A DNA stretch of 40,858 nucleotides. Source: Ruminococcus sp. CAG:563 (GTDB lineage: Bacteria; Bacillota; Clostridia; Oscillospirales; Acutalibacteraceae). Where the stretch lies: positions 1 through 40,858 of the forward strand of contig FR882074.1 in assembly GCA_000434915.1 (NCBI GenBank), in the 5' to 3' direction. This document shows positions 23,616 to 29,906 of the stretch, in pieces. Made by a program: the position numbers and the translations under genes. The notes below the pieces were generated by a model, which was given only the letters and a program-made list of their open reading frames with translations, did no database searches and was not told the origin of the DNA. The stretch's first letter is position 1. Each line of letters begins with the position of its first letter.

Positions 23616-24605
23616 ATGGCATTCGGTATTTTTAAAAAGTTTAATTTAGGTCTTAAAAAGACAAGAGAAAGTATGTCGGGAGCTATTGACGAGGCTATCA
23701 GCGAAAACGAAGATATCACCGATCAGCTCTATGATGATCTTGAGGAAATCCTCATTATGGGCGATGTCGGAATGAACACATCTGCCGAGATTTGCGAAAA
23801 GCTCAGGGACTATGTCTCCAAGCATCATCTTAAAAAATCCTCTCAGGTTAAGGGCGCAATTAAAGAAATCGTTTCCGAAATGCTTGAGGGCGGTGAGGAC
23901 ATGGGGCTCATCACCATGCCGTCAATCATTCTTGTAATCGGCGTTAACGGCGTCGGAAAGACCACCACAATCGGTAAAATGGCCGCAATGTACAAGGCTC
24001 AGGGCAAAAAGGTTATTCTCGGAGCGGCCGATACGTTTCGTGCCGCTGCAATCGACCAGCTTGAGGAATGGGCAAACCGTGCCGGTGTTGAGATTGTTAA
24101 GCATCATGAGGGTGCGGATCCTGCGGCTGTTGTTTATGACACGATTCAGGCCGGTATTGCAAGAGATGCGGATATTATCATCTGCGACACTGCCGGACGC
24201 TTGCATAACAAAAAGAACCTCATGGACGAGCTTGCAAAGATTTACAGAATTATCGATAAGGAGCTTCCCTACAATGACCGTGAAAGTCTGCTTGTTCTTG
24301 ATGCAACAACAGGTCAGAACGCAGTCAATCAGGCGAGAGACTTCAAAAATGTTTGTGAAATCACAGGCATTGTCCTCACAAAGCTTGACGGAACTGCCAA
24401 GGGCGGCGTTGTGCTTGCGATAAAGAACGATCTTAAGGTACCCGTTAAATTTGTCGGCGTCGGTGAAAAGATTGACGATCTTCAGCCGTTCAATCCCAAG
24501 GCTTTTGCCGACGGACTCTTTGATAACGAAGTTAAGCATGATGAAGAAAATATGTTCATGGACGATGATTCGGAAGAAAAACCGGCGGAGGAAAAGGCTG
24601 AATGA
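23616..24605 (+). CDS. ftsY: Signal recognition particle receptor FtsY
   Basis: A 329-aa SRP GTPase. The NG domain shows the N-domain helix bundle (about 15-90) and the G1 loop GVNGVGKTTTIGK. DTFRAAAIDQLEEWANR, the G3 motif DTAGRLHNK and the G4 motif TKLDGTAKGG follow. The membrane-targeting A domain is nearly absent, as in many Firmicutes. Instead an acidic tail (DDDSEEKPAEEKAE) is at the C-terminus. It docks SRP-ribosome complexes at the translocon. The SD CGGAGGA is 6 bases upstream, and its stop overlaps the rdgB start (ATGA). Confidence 0.97.
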   Translation: MAFGIFKKFNLGLKKTRESMSGAIDEAISENEDITDQLYDDLEEILIMGDVGMNTSAEICEKLRDYVSKHHLKKSSQVKGAIKEIVSEMLEGGEDMGLITMPSIILVIGVNGVGKTTTIGKMAAMYKAQGKKVILGAADTFRAAAIDQLEEWANRAGVEIVKHHEGADPAAVVYDTIQAGIARDADIIICDTAGRLHNKKNLMDELAKIYRIIDKELPYNDRESLLVLDATTGQNAVNQARDFKNVCEITGIVLTKLDGTAKGGVVLAIKNDLKVPVKFVGVGEKIDDLQPFNPKAFADGLFDNEVKHDEENMFMDDDSEEKPAEEKAE

Positions 24606-25195
24606 AACTTCTGATTGCTACTCATAATAATAAAAAGAAGGTTGAATTGCAGCGCATACTCTCCCCTCTCGGGATTGAAGTTGTCACCGCCGAGGACATC
24701 GGATGTAAGCTTCGTGACGTTGAGGAAACGGGAACCACCTTTGAGGAAAACGCAAAGCTCAAAGCCGTTGCAGGCTGTGAGGACAGCGGGATCGCTTGCA
24801 TAGCGGACGATTCCGGATTATGCGTTGACTTTCTTAACGGTGAGCCGGGTGTTTATTCGGCACGCTATTCGGGTGTACACGGCGACGACGAGGCAAACAT
24901 TGACAAGCTTCTTAAAAATCTCGAAAATGTTCCTAAAGAAAAGAGAACGGCGAGATTTGTCTGTGCCGCATGCTGTGCCTTCCCCGAAGGAAAAACAATA
25001 ACCGTCAGAGGTGAATGTGAGGGTGAAATTCTCACAGAAAGACACGGAAACGGCGGATTCGGCTATGACCCGATTTTCATGGCAAACGGCAAGCCGTTCG
25101 GCGAGATAACGTCGGAAGAAAAGGATGCAATGAGCCACAGAGGAAAAGCGCTCAGACTTATGTCCGAGCAGCTTAAAAATATAATTACGGAGTAA
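24602..25195 (+). CDS. rdgB: XTP/dITP diphosphatase (RdgB/HAM1)
   Basis: A 197-aa house-cleaning pyrophosphatase. The family start LLIATHNNKKKVELQRIL, the catalytic stretch CIADDSGLCVDFLNGEPGVYSARYSG and the GGFGYDPIFM loop are clear. It hydrolyses ITP, dITP and XTP to monophosphates, keeping deaminated purines out of DNA and RNA. It overlaps ftsY by four bases and is followed three bases later by yhbY. Confidence 0.96.
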   Translation: MKLLIATHNNKKKVELQRILSPLGIEVVTAEDIGCKLRDVEETGTTFEENAKLKAVAGCEDSGIACIADDSGLCVDFLNGEPGVYSARYSGVHGDDEANIDKLLKNLENVPKEKRTARFVCAACCAFPEGKTITVRGECEGEILTERHGNGGFGYDPIFMANGKPFGEITSEEKDAMSHRGKALRLMSEQLKNIITE

Positions 25196-25198
25196 ACT

Positions 25199-25666
25199 AT
25201 GGAAGAAAAAATGACAAGCAAAAGACGTGCGGAGCTTAGAGGAATGGCAAACAGACTTGAACCTCTTTTCCACGTCGGAAAGAGCGGTGTAACGCCTGCC
25301 GTTATCGCTCAAACAAACGAAGTTTTCAATACAAGAGAGCTTATAAAGCTTAAGGTTCTGCTTGAAAGCGCACCCGAGAAGCCGAGAGAGATCGCAGAAA
25401 AAATTGCGTCGGAAACCGACTCTCAGGTAGTTCAGGTCATTGGCGGCAGCATTATACTTTATAAAGAGAATCCCGATATCGAAAACGGAGTTGTTAAGAA
25501 AAAGAAAGCTCCCGAAAAGAAAAAGTCGGGAGTCGGCAAAGGTGCAAAGGACTTCAAGAAGGTCTATAACGCCAAGAAAAAACGTGAAGAAGAACGTCAG
25601 GCAGCCGAACGTGCAAGATACAACAGAAGCCGCAAACGCAATTTTAACGGCGGTTATTCTAAATAA
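25199..25666 (+). CDS. yhbY: YhbY-family CRM-domain RNA-binding protein
   Basis: A 155-aa protein. The CRM domain fills about residues 5-100: KRRAELRGMANRLEPLFHVGKSGVT, ELIKLKVL and VVQVIGGSIILY. YhbY homologues associate with pre-50S ribosomal particles. The C-terminal ~55 residues are a Lys/Arg-rich extension absent from minimal YhbY proteins, likely an extra RNA-binding tail. The SD CGGAG is 6 bases before ATG. It lies between rdgB and smpB in a likely dnaA-ftsY-rdgB-yhbY-smpB-ssrA transcription unit. Confidence 0.88.
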   Translation: MEEKMTSKRRAELRGMANRLEPLFHVGKSGVTPAVIAQTNEVFNTRELIKLKVLLESAPEKPREIAEKIASETDSQVVQVIGGSIILYKENPDIENGVVKKKKAPEKKKSGVGKGAKDFKKVYNAKKKREEERQAAERARYNRSRKRNFNGGYSK

Positions 25667-25684
25667 TTCAAAGGAGGTCGTGGT

Positions 25685-26149
25685 ATGGACAAGAACGACA
25701 ACAAAACCGTAGCTCAGAACAAAAAAGCCTACCACGATTACTTTGTTCTTGAGGAATACGAGGCCGGAATTGAGCTTTTCGGCACTGAAATCAAATCAAT
25801 ACGCCAGGGTAAAATCAACCTTAAGGATGCATGGTGCAATATCGTTGACGGTGAAATATTCGTTAACGGCATGCATATAAGCCCTTACGACCACGGCAAT
25901 ATATTCAACCGTGACCCGATGAGGGTCAGAAAGCTTCTGATGCACAAGAAAGAAATCAACAAGCTTTTCGGAACGGTCAAGCAGGACGGACTTTCGCTCA
26001 TTCCCCTCTCGGTTTATTTCAAGAAAGGCAGAGCAAAAATTAAGGTCGGTCTTTGCAAAGGTAAAAAATTATATGATAAGCGTGACGTTGCCGCCAAGAA
26101 GGATGCAGCAAGGAACATTGAACGTGCAATGAAAGAACGCTTTCAATAA
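25685..26149 (+). CDS. smpB: SsrA-binding protein SmpB
   Basis: A 154-aa protein with the SmpB barrel signatures YFVLEEYEAGIELFGTEIKS and NGMHISPYDHGN, and the basic C-terminal helix GKKLYDKRDVAAKKDAARNIERAMKE that reads the empty mRNA channel. It delivers tmRNA to stalled ribosomes. The SD AAAGGAGGTCG is strong. Its stop codon is only four bases before the 5' end of ssrA, so the two partners are almost certainly co-transcribed or ssrA uses a promoter inside smpB. Confidence 0.97.
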   Translation: MDKNDNKTVAQNKKAYHDYFVLEEYEAGIELFGTEIKSIRQGKINLKDAWCNIVDGEIFVNGMHISPYDHGNIFNRDPMRVRKLLMHKKEINKLFGTVKQDGLSLIPLSVYFKKGRAKIKVGLCKGKKLYDKRDVAAKKDAARNIERAMKERFQ

Positions 26150-26153
26150 ATAT

Positions 26154-26502
26154 GGGGATGAAAGGATTTCGACGGGGATTTTGAACCGTGATAAGCGAGC
26201 AGTGGTGCGGAACCACTTTAAAAGCCGTAGTTTATAAAAATAAACGACAATAATACTCAGTTAATGGCTGCCTAAGTGCGGCCCATCCTTCCCGGAAGCA
26301 CTGCGGTCCGGATAAGGGTGTCGATCAGCAGTGAACGTGAATGAATGAGTAGCCTTGCAATTCATCATGACCTAAAGGATACCGTAAAGGAAAGCCTGTT
26401 TGTCGGCGTTTCTTGAGGGGAATCTTAAAAGATAAACTACGCTCGTAGAAATTCGCGGGAATTGATTTTCGGACGCGGTTTCGATTACCGCCATCTCCAC
26501 CA
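26154..26502 (+). ncRNA. ssrA: Transfer-messenger RNA (tmRNA)
   Basis: About 349 nt. The 5' end GGGGATG pairs with CATCTCC at the 3' end, giving a seven-pair acceptor stem with the G3-U pair read by alanyl-tRNA synthetase. CCA is encoded (26500-26502). A T-arm-like GGTTTCGATTACC lies near the 3' end. The tag reading frame ends AACGACAATAATACTCAG then TTAATGGCTGCCTAA (26243-26275), giving NDNNTQLMAA before the stop. The codon in the usual resume position is ATA rather than an alanine codon. The tag marks stalled products for ClpXP-type proteolysis. Confidence 0.96.
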
Positions 26503-26525
26503 AAATAGGGGTATTTTACCCATGT

Positions 26526-26593
26526 TAAAACACACATCAAAGCTATAAAAAACGTTGATTTTACGTCGTTTTTAGCTTTTGGTGTGTGTTTTA
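26526..26593 (+). terminator. Long imperfect hairpin after ssrA
   Basis: TAAAACACACA (26526-26536) pairs with TGTGTGTTTTA (26583-26593), and inner segments CAAAGCTA and TAGCTTTTG continue the stem. It starts 24 bp after the tmRNA CCA and is the most likely transcription end for smpB-ssrA. No clean U tract follows; the 3' arm itself contains TTTT. Confidence 0.55.
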
Positions 26594-26801
26594 CTATTGT
26601 TACGATATCGTTAAAAACCGTTCGTGTTGCAGTCACTGTTGCAGTCATATATATTTTAAAATTCACAAATTAAAACAATAAATTTTTATGTTTAAAAGCA
26701 CCATCCATATTTAACATTAAATTACTCCTCCATTTTCTATTGAGAAATTGCTGGTATTATGATATAATAAAACAAATTTCGACATAGGTAGGTGTAATGG
26801 C
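26594..26801. other. AT-rich gap between the tmRNA terminator and the ATPase gene
   Basis: No gene recognised. The stretch from 26503 to 26801 holds only the hairpin at 26526-26593 and, at its right end, the promoter at 26740-26768. Confidence 0.5.
26740..26768 (+). promoter_or_regulatory. Sigma-A promoter of the OLD-like gene
   Basis: TTGAGA (26740-26745), 17-bp spacer, TATAAT (26763-26768), 33 bp upstream of the start codon. Confidence 0.7.
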
Positions 26802-28274
26802 GTGGCTAAAACAATAAAAATTCATAAAACAAAAGGTATTAATGACTTAAGTTTTACATTTCCTGAACACAAAGGCGTTTATCTCCTTGTTGGAGCTAAT
26901 GGAGCTGGTAAAACAACATTGTTGATTTGTATGGATAGAATTTGTAACCCTTATGCTTTTGCACGTGGTTTCTCACATCCTAAGAATATTAGTGGCTACG
27001 ACGAATACAGTGATTCAACCATCCGATATGATGTTAATAATGTCTGCGTACAATTTAGAAAAAAACGGGCAAAGTGGGCTGCAACACCAAGGAAAGGAAA
27101 TGCTGAGTTACTTAGAGAATTTGGATATATCAATTCGATTTTTATAAAAGCTGATTCTAAAAGAATAGATGCAACTGCCGAAGAAATTGGGCGAGGTGTA
27201 ATTCAAACGGCTAATCCCACCATAGTGCAAACGCTAAATCAAATATTTGAAACAAACAAATATAATAACCTAAAGAGGCTAAAAGTAACACACGGAAGAG
27301 GCAAGCCATCTTCTTATTTTAATATTATTAAAGACGGCAGGCAATATTATACAGAAAAAAGATTTAGTACCGGCGAAATAGCTATACTCAGGTTAATCGA
27401 AAATATTGAGTTAACAAGCAATGGTTCATTAGTTCTTTTAGATGAAGCAGAAATGGCCTTACATCCGAGAGTTCAAGTAAATTTGCTAAAATACCTAAAA
27501 ACGAAAGCACAAGAAAAAGAATTGATGGTTTTTATCTCCACACATTCTCCAACATTGATTAAGTCGACTAATGAAAAACACATAATATTACTTGAACCAA
27601 CCGCGCAAGGAAATATTGAGATATGCACACCATGTTATCCTGCCCGAGCATTGGGTGGAATTGATTTTGAAGAATCTAACATCTTTGATTATGTGTTTTT
27701 TGTCGAAGACAATATGGCAAGAGCTTTTTTGAAAAGAATGATTTTTAGATACGGTTCTCTGGCACCGACACATTCAACTGCACTGGTTTCAATTATTCCA
27801 GTTGGTGGTTTCTTTCAAACAGCCAATGTAGCGGTAATAACGAGCAATCAGTTACTTGGACAATCAAAAGTTTTTGCTTTGGTTGATTCGGATGCTTTTG
27901 ATGATTTAGACTCAAAACCTAAATTCAAAGAACTGCTAAATCATAATAGTGCAATAATAAAAAATCTTTCTGTAACTCCTGAGGTAAAATTTATCGAAGC
28001 TCTAAATTCAGCAGATGAAACTTTTAAATCATTATTTAAGAATAGAATGCATTGCGAAATTCCTACAATATTAAACTGTAATGATTATATAAATTGCAAT
28101 GCTGAGAACTGCAGAAAATTAGCGAAAGGCAAATTTAATGTATTTATACAAAAATGTGTTGCAGCATCTGGCGATGATGAAGCAATCATAATGAACGATT
28201 TAATTAATATGATAGTCGATACAATTCCATCCGGAGAAATACAACGTATTTTGGGCCCGATATATAATAGCTGA
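26802..28274 (+). CDS. OLD-like AAA ATPase with C-terminal TOPRIM nuclease domain
   Basis: A 490-aa protein. The N-terminal ABC-type ATPase has Walker A GANGAGKTT (31-39), a signature FSTGEIAIL (188-196), Walker B LVLLDEAEMALHP (210-222) and the switch histidine in STHSP (His248). The C-terminal half fits a TOPRIM fold, with an acidic FFVED (Glu302) and the DxD pair VDSD (362-364). A Cys cluster (CNDYINCNAENC) near the end might bind metal. This layout matches OLD-family proteins and related anti-phage effectors (the Gabija GajA and PARIS-type groups share parts of it). No partner gene such as a UvrD-like helicase lies beside it. The start is GTG with a modest SD. AT-rich codon use points to transfer. 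Confidence 0.7.
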   Translation: MAKTIKIHKTKGINDLSFTFPEHKGVYLLVGANGAGKTTLLICMDRICNPYAFARGFSHPKNISGYDEYSDSTIRYDVNNVCVQFRKKRAKWAATPRKGNAELLREFGYINSIFIKADSKRIDATAEEIGRGVIQTANPTIVQTLNQIFETNKYNNLKRLKVTHGRGKPSSYFNIIKDGRQYYTEKRFSTGEIAILRLIENIELTSNGSLVLLDEAEMALHPRVQVNLLKYLKTKAQEKELMVFISTHSPTLIKSTNEKHIILLEPTAQGNIEICTPCYPARALGGIDFEESNIFDYVFFVEDNMARAFLKRMIFRYGSLAPTHSTALVSIIPVGGFFQTANVAVITSNQLLGQSKVFALVDSDAFDDLDSKPKFKELLNHNSAIIKNLSVTPEVKFIEALNSADETFKSLFKNRMHCEIPTILNCNDYINCNAENCRKLAKGKFNVFIQKCVAASGDDEAIIMNDLINMIVDTIPSGEIQRILGPIYNS

Positions 28275-28313
28275 TAAAAAATCGATATTTTATAGTATTT
28301 AACCGCAAAAAAT

Positions 28314-28339
28314 CCCCGAACTATCGTAATAGTTCGGGG
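28314..28339 (-). terminator. Perfect hairpin terminator on the minus strand
   Basis: CCCCGAACTAT and ATAGTTCGGGG form a perfect 11-bp stem with a 4-nt loop. On the minus strand an ATTTTTT tract follows. It would end transcripts of the small gene at 28407-28517 and is nearly identical to the hairpin at 37838-37863. Confidence 0.85.
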
Positions 28340-28365
28340 AATAACAGAAGTTGTTATATGGTTCT

Positions 28366-28397
28366 CCGGGACTATTCCGCCAACAACATAGTCCCGG
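28366..28397 (-). repeat. Second stable hairpin upstream of the terminator
   Basis: CCGGGACTAT and ATAGTCCCGG are perfect 10-bp arms around a 12-nt loop. It lies between the small gene stop (28407) and its terminator and has no U tract, so it may stabilise the mRNA 3' end or be a protein-binding site. Confidence 0.6.
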
Positions 28398-28406
28398 CAC
28401 TGGGTT

Positions 28407-28517
28407 TTACCTTCTTATTTCGTTTTTATCGACCCAAAATCGGAAAACTTTGAGTCCGTAGGCTGACGCATAAATGCGACGACCCTTTACCGTTATGTAC
28501 GGTGTGTATATCCACAT
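28407..28517 (-). CDS. Small 36-aa protein, phage-associated, unknown function
   Basis: A 36-residue protein starting MWIYTPYITVKGRRIYASAY and ending in FWVDKNEIRR. The SD AAAGGAG lies 8 bases upstream of the third of three in-frame ATGs (28517), which I therefore choose. The YGLKVFRFWV stretch and basic composition resemble very small proteins I associate with Clostridia phages and conjugative elements, but I cannot name the family. Two hairpins follow, the second a proper terminator, which supports a real transcription unit. Confidence 0.55.
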   Translation of the reverse strand: MWIYTPYITVKGRRIYASAYGLKVFRFWVDKNEIRR

Positions 28518-28544
28518 ATACATCATCTCCTTTACAAAAAATAC

Positions 28545-28573
28545 TTGCAAAAAAAATGATATTGTGGTACAAT
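28545..28573 (+). promoter_or_regulatory. Promoter of a candidate small RNA
   Basis: TTGCAA (28545-28550), 17-bp spacer, TACAAT (28568-28573). TGGTAC (28565-28570) and GTACCA (28592-28597) form an inverted repeat around the predicted start, possibly an operator. Confidence 0.55.
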
Positions 28574-28579
28574 AATTTT

Positions 28580-28659
28580 GTAGCTGATATCGTACCAATG
28601 GCGGATGGATATCATTTTTATGAAAAGAGTTTAATGTTTGAGGCATTAAGCTCTTTTTT
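28580..28659 (+). ncRNA. Candidate ~80-nt small RNA
   Basis: A short interval between a sigma-A-like promoter and a strong terminator. It has a first stem (TGATATC with GATATCA, 28585-28614) and then a 14-bp terminator stem (28623-28657) made from AAAAGAGTTTAATG and CATTAAGCTCTTTT with a T tract. It is antisense to the last codons of the ImmA-like gene. An ATG-initiated frame inside it has no SD. Expression is unproven. Confidence 0.45.
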
Positions 28660-29172
28660 ATTTGTTTTAACGGCAATAGACGCTGCTTCGTATGAAACTC
28701 CGCATTCCTGTGCAATTTGGCTTGCCGTCATACCCTGTGTCAACTTTGGTGATATTAAAAATGCTCCGGCAAAAACATTTGCCTGCCATTCCGGGTTAAC
28801 GTAAGCAGGTATTTTATATGTATCAGAACACCTTGAAAAACTTGCTGTATCCCCGTGCAGAAAATAATGTCCGAGTTCATGGGCAATAGTAAATCTATGC
28901 CGTGGATTTCCTTGACAGGCATCGCAATAAACCGACTCCTTAATCAAAAGCTCATTGCTTTCAGGAATGTATTTTGCATATTCGTTATTTTCAAGTTCAC
29001 AGTCAAATACTGGTACAAAGCTGTAACCTGAGTCAAATTGCGGAATGATTAACTCTGCAATTTTTAATACCGGAATATACATTGATTTGTCAAGTCCGAA
29101 CAAGTCTTTAATTGTTTCAACATACTTTTCAATTTCTTTTCTCCCATGTGCAGGAACCATAATTGATGACAT
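28618..29172 (-). CDS. ImmA/IrrE family metallopeptidase
   Basis: A 184-aa zinc metalloprotease. The active-site HELGHYFLH (98-106) and the third ligand Glu128 in NPEWQANVFAGAFL are typical of ImmA/IrrE (DUF955). A winged-helix-like end follows (IAQECGVSYEAASIAVKT). In ICEBs1 and many phages ImmA cleaves the partner repressor to induce the element. Its ATG overlaps the stop of the XRE gene by one base (TAATG), strong evidence for coupling. The last codons form part of a bidirectional terminator (28623-28657). Confidence 0.92.
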   Translation of the reverse strand: MSSIMVPAHGRKEIEKYVETIKDLFGLDKSMYIPVLKIAELIIPQFDSGYSFVPVFDCELENNEYAKYIPESNELLIKESVYCDACQGNPRHRFTIAHELGHYFLHGDTASFSRCSDTYKIPAYVNPEWQANVFAGAFLISPKLTQGMTASQIAQECGVSYEAASIAVKTNKKELNASNIKLFS

Positions 29173-29531
29173 TAACAGTCTCCTTCCCCTAATGCCTTTT
29201 TTATTTTATTTATCTGATCTTCAGACAGATTATTGAATTTTCTTGCAAATGCAACGCCTAAACTTCTTTGCTCATCATTTGCATCTTTCATATCAATGTG
29301 CATTTCTTCAACGCTAAGCATATACGCTTCTTCAATATTTTCTTTTTCCTTTTCATCAATCTCATATACCCTTATGATTGTGTCAATCAATTTTTTTGTT
29401 GGCGTTCTCTTACCGTTTTCAATACTTGACAAATACGCCGGTGCAAGTGTAAGCTTCTCTGCCATGTCCTTCAGAAGCTCATTTCTTTGAATTCTAAGCG
29501 TTCTCAAATATTTACCTAAACTTGATAACAT
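29172..29531 (-). CDS. XRE-family repressor (ImmR-like)
   Basis: A 119-aa regulator. The N-terminal Cro/CI helix-turn-helix spans about residues 8-62 (LGKYLRTLRIQRNELLKDMAEKL, YLSSIENGKRTPT). A C-terminal acidic helical region is likely the dimerisation and protease-recognition part. The start ATG at 29531 has the SD AAAGGAGA 7 bases upstream. An in-frame extension further 5' covers the promoter and is rejected. With the protease gene it forms a repressor/antirepressor pair of the ICEBs1 type. An inverted repeat over its own -10 suggests autoregulation. Confidence 0.9.
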   Translation of the reverse strand: MLSSLGKYLRTLRIQRNELLKDMAEKLTLAPAYLSSIENGKRTPTKKLIDTIIRVYEIDEKEKENIEEAYMLSVEEMHIDMKDANDEQRSLGVAFARKFNNLSEDQINKIKKALGEGDC

Positions 29532-29547
29532 ATCGCATTCTCCTTTC

Positions 29548-29586
29548 AGTGTTAATGAGTATAACACTAAAAGTTATATTTGTCAA
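29548..29586 (-). promoter_or_regulatory. Promoter and operator of the XRE-ImmA operon
   Basis: Minus strand TTGACA (29586-29581), 17-bp spacer, TATACT (29563-29558). A perfect inverted repeat AGTGTTA/TAACACT (29548-29568, 7-bp spacer) covers the -10 and the start, a natural site for repressor binding. Confidence 0.8.
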
Positions 29587-29601
29587 GCACTTTATTTAAA
29601 A

Positions 29602-29625
29602 TTTATTAACTTTTTTGTTAATAAA
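29602..29625. repeat. Inverted repeat upstream of the XRE promoter
   Basis: TTTATTAAC and GTTAATAAA are perfect 9-bp arms around six Ts, 16 bp upstream of the -35. It may be a second operator. Confidence 0.5.
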
Positions 29626-29633
29626 CGTAAAAT

Positions 29634-29669
29634 CCCCGGATTATCACCTTAATAGTGGTAATCCGGGGA
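29634..29669 (-). terminator. Hairpin with terminator-like form
   Basis: CCCCGGATTATCAC and GTGGTAATCCGGGG form a 14-bp stem with one wobble pair and a 7-nt loop. On the minus strand ATTTTACG follows. It resembles in sequence and position the other CCCCG-type hairpins at 28314 and 37838, and lies just after the endolysin remnant. Confidence 0.55.
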
Positions 29670-29694
29670 TAAATTTATTTATTAAGTTTTAAGC

Positions 29695-29792
29695 TCACTT
29701 CGCCGCGAGCATATAGCAAGCTCTTATTGTCTGCGGCCCGGCGAGACCGTCAACGGTTATGCCTGCGGCTTTCTGTACCTGCTTTGTGGCGG
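29695..29792 (-). pseudogene. 3' remnant of a phage endolysin gene
   Basis: Read on the minus strand it encodes ATKQVQKAAGITVDGLAGPQ then TIRACYMLAAK and a stop. This matches the end of the complete endolysin at 39068-39904 except for the penultimate residue. At DNA level about 92% of bases agree, with 40 consecutive identical bases (29753-29792 and 39126-39165). The rest of the gene is missing: homology stops abruptly at 29792. It is the scar of a deleted or recombined prophage. Confidence 0.9.
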
Positions 29793-29843
29793 GAAATTTT
29801 AACTGAGAAATTCAAATTATTACAATATTTTTAAGATAATATA

Positions 29844-29872
29844 TTGACTAAATCATTTAATTAGATTAAATT
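29844..29872 (+). promoter_or_regulatory. Promoter of the two-component system with an inverted repeat
   Basis: TTGACT (29844-29849), 17-bp spacer, TAAATT (29867-29872). A perfect inverted repeat ATTTAAT/ATTAAAT (29855-29871) overlaps the -10. The interval 29568-29906 otherwise holds only the promoter, repeats and endolysin scar listed separately. Confidence 0.55.
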
Positions 29873-29906
29873 ATATATATGTTTAATTGAAAGATGTGAG
29901 AAAAAG

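Larger units (their letters stand above)
26503..29792. mobile_element. Degraded phage/ICE-type island downstream of ssrA
   Basis: The 3' end of ssrA is a classic integration site, and the next 3.3 kb differ from the chromosome. They are AT-rich and carry an OLD-like ATPase, an XRE-ImmA immunity module, phage-type small genes and a 98-bp remnant of a phage endolysin gene at the right edge. No integrase and no duplicate of the ssrA 3' end were found, so the boundaries are approximate and the element is probably a remnant. Confidence 0.55.

Noticed and set aside
24818..25735. 305-codon minus-strand frame opposite rdgB, yhbY and the smpB start
   Set aside because: It lies entirely antisense to three well-recognised genes and is rich in Phe, Cys and Leu as expected for a complement frame.
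28507..28515. DnaA box-like ATATCCACA
   Set aside because: A single copy with a mismatch, inside the small 36-aa gene on a mobile island and far from dnaA.
28502..28804. 100-codon plus-strand frame antisense to the ImmA-like gene
   Set aside because: It starts before the promoter and runs through the terminator, and the opposite strand encodes a clear metallopeptidase.
29692..29900. Right attachment site of the ssrA island
   Set aside because: I looked for a repeat of the ssrA 3' end (TCTCCACCA with flanking T-arm bases) here and up to 36 kb and found none.
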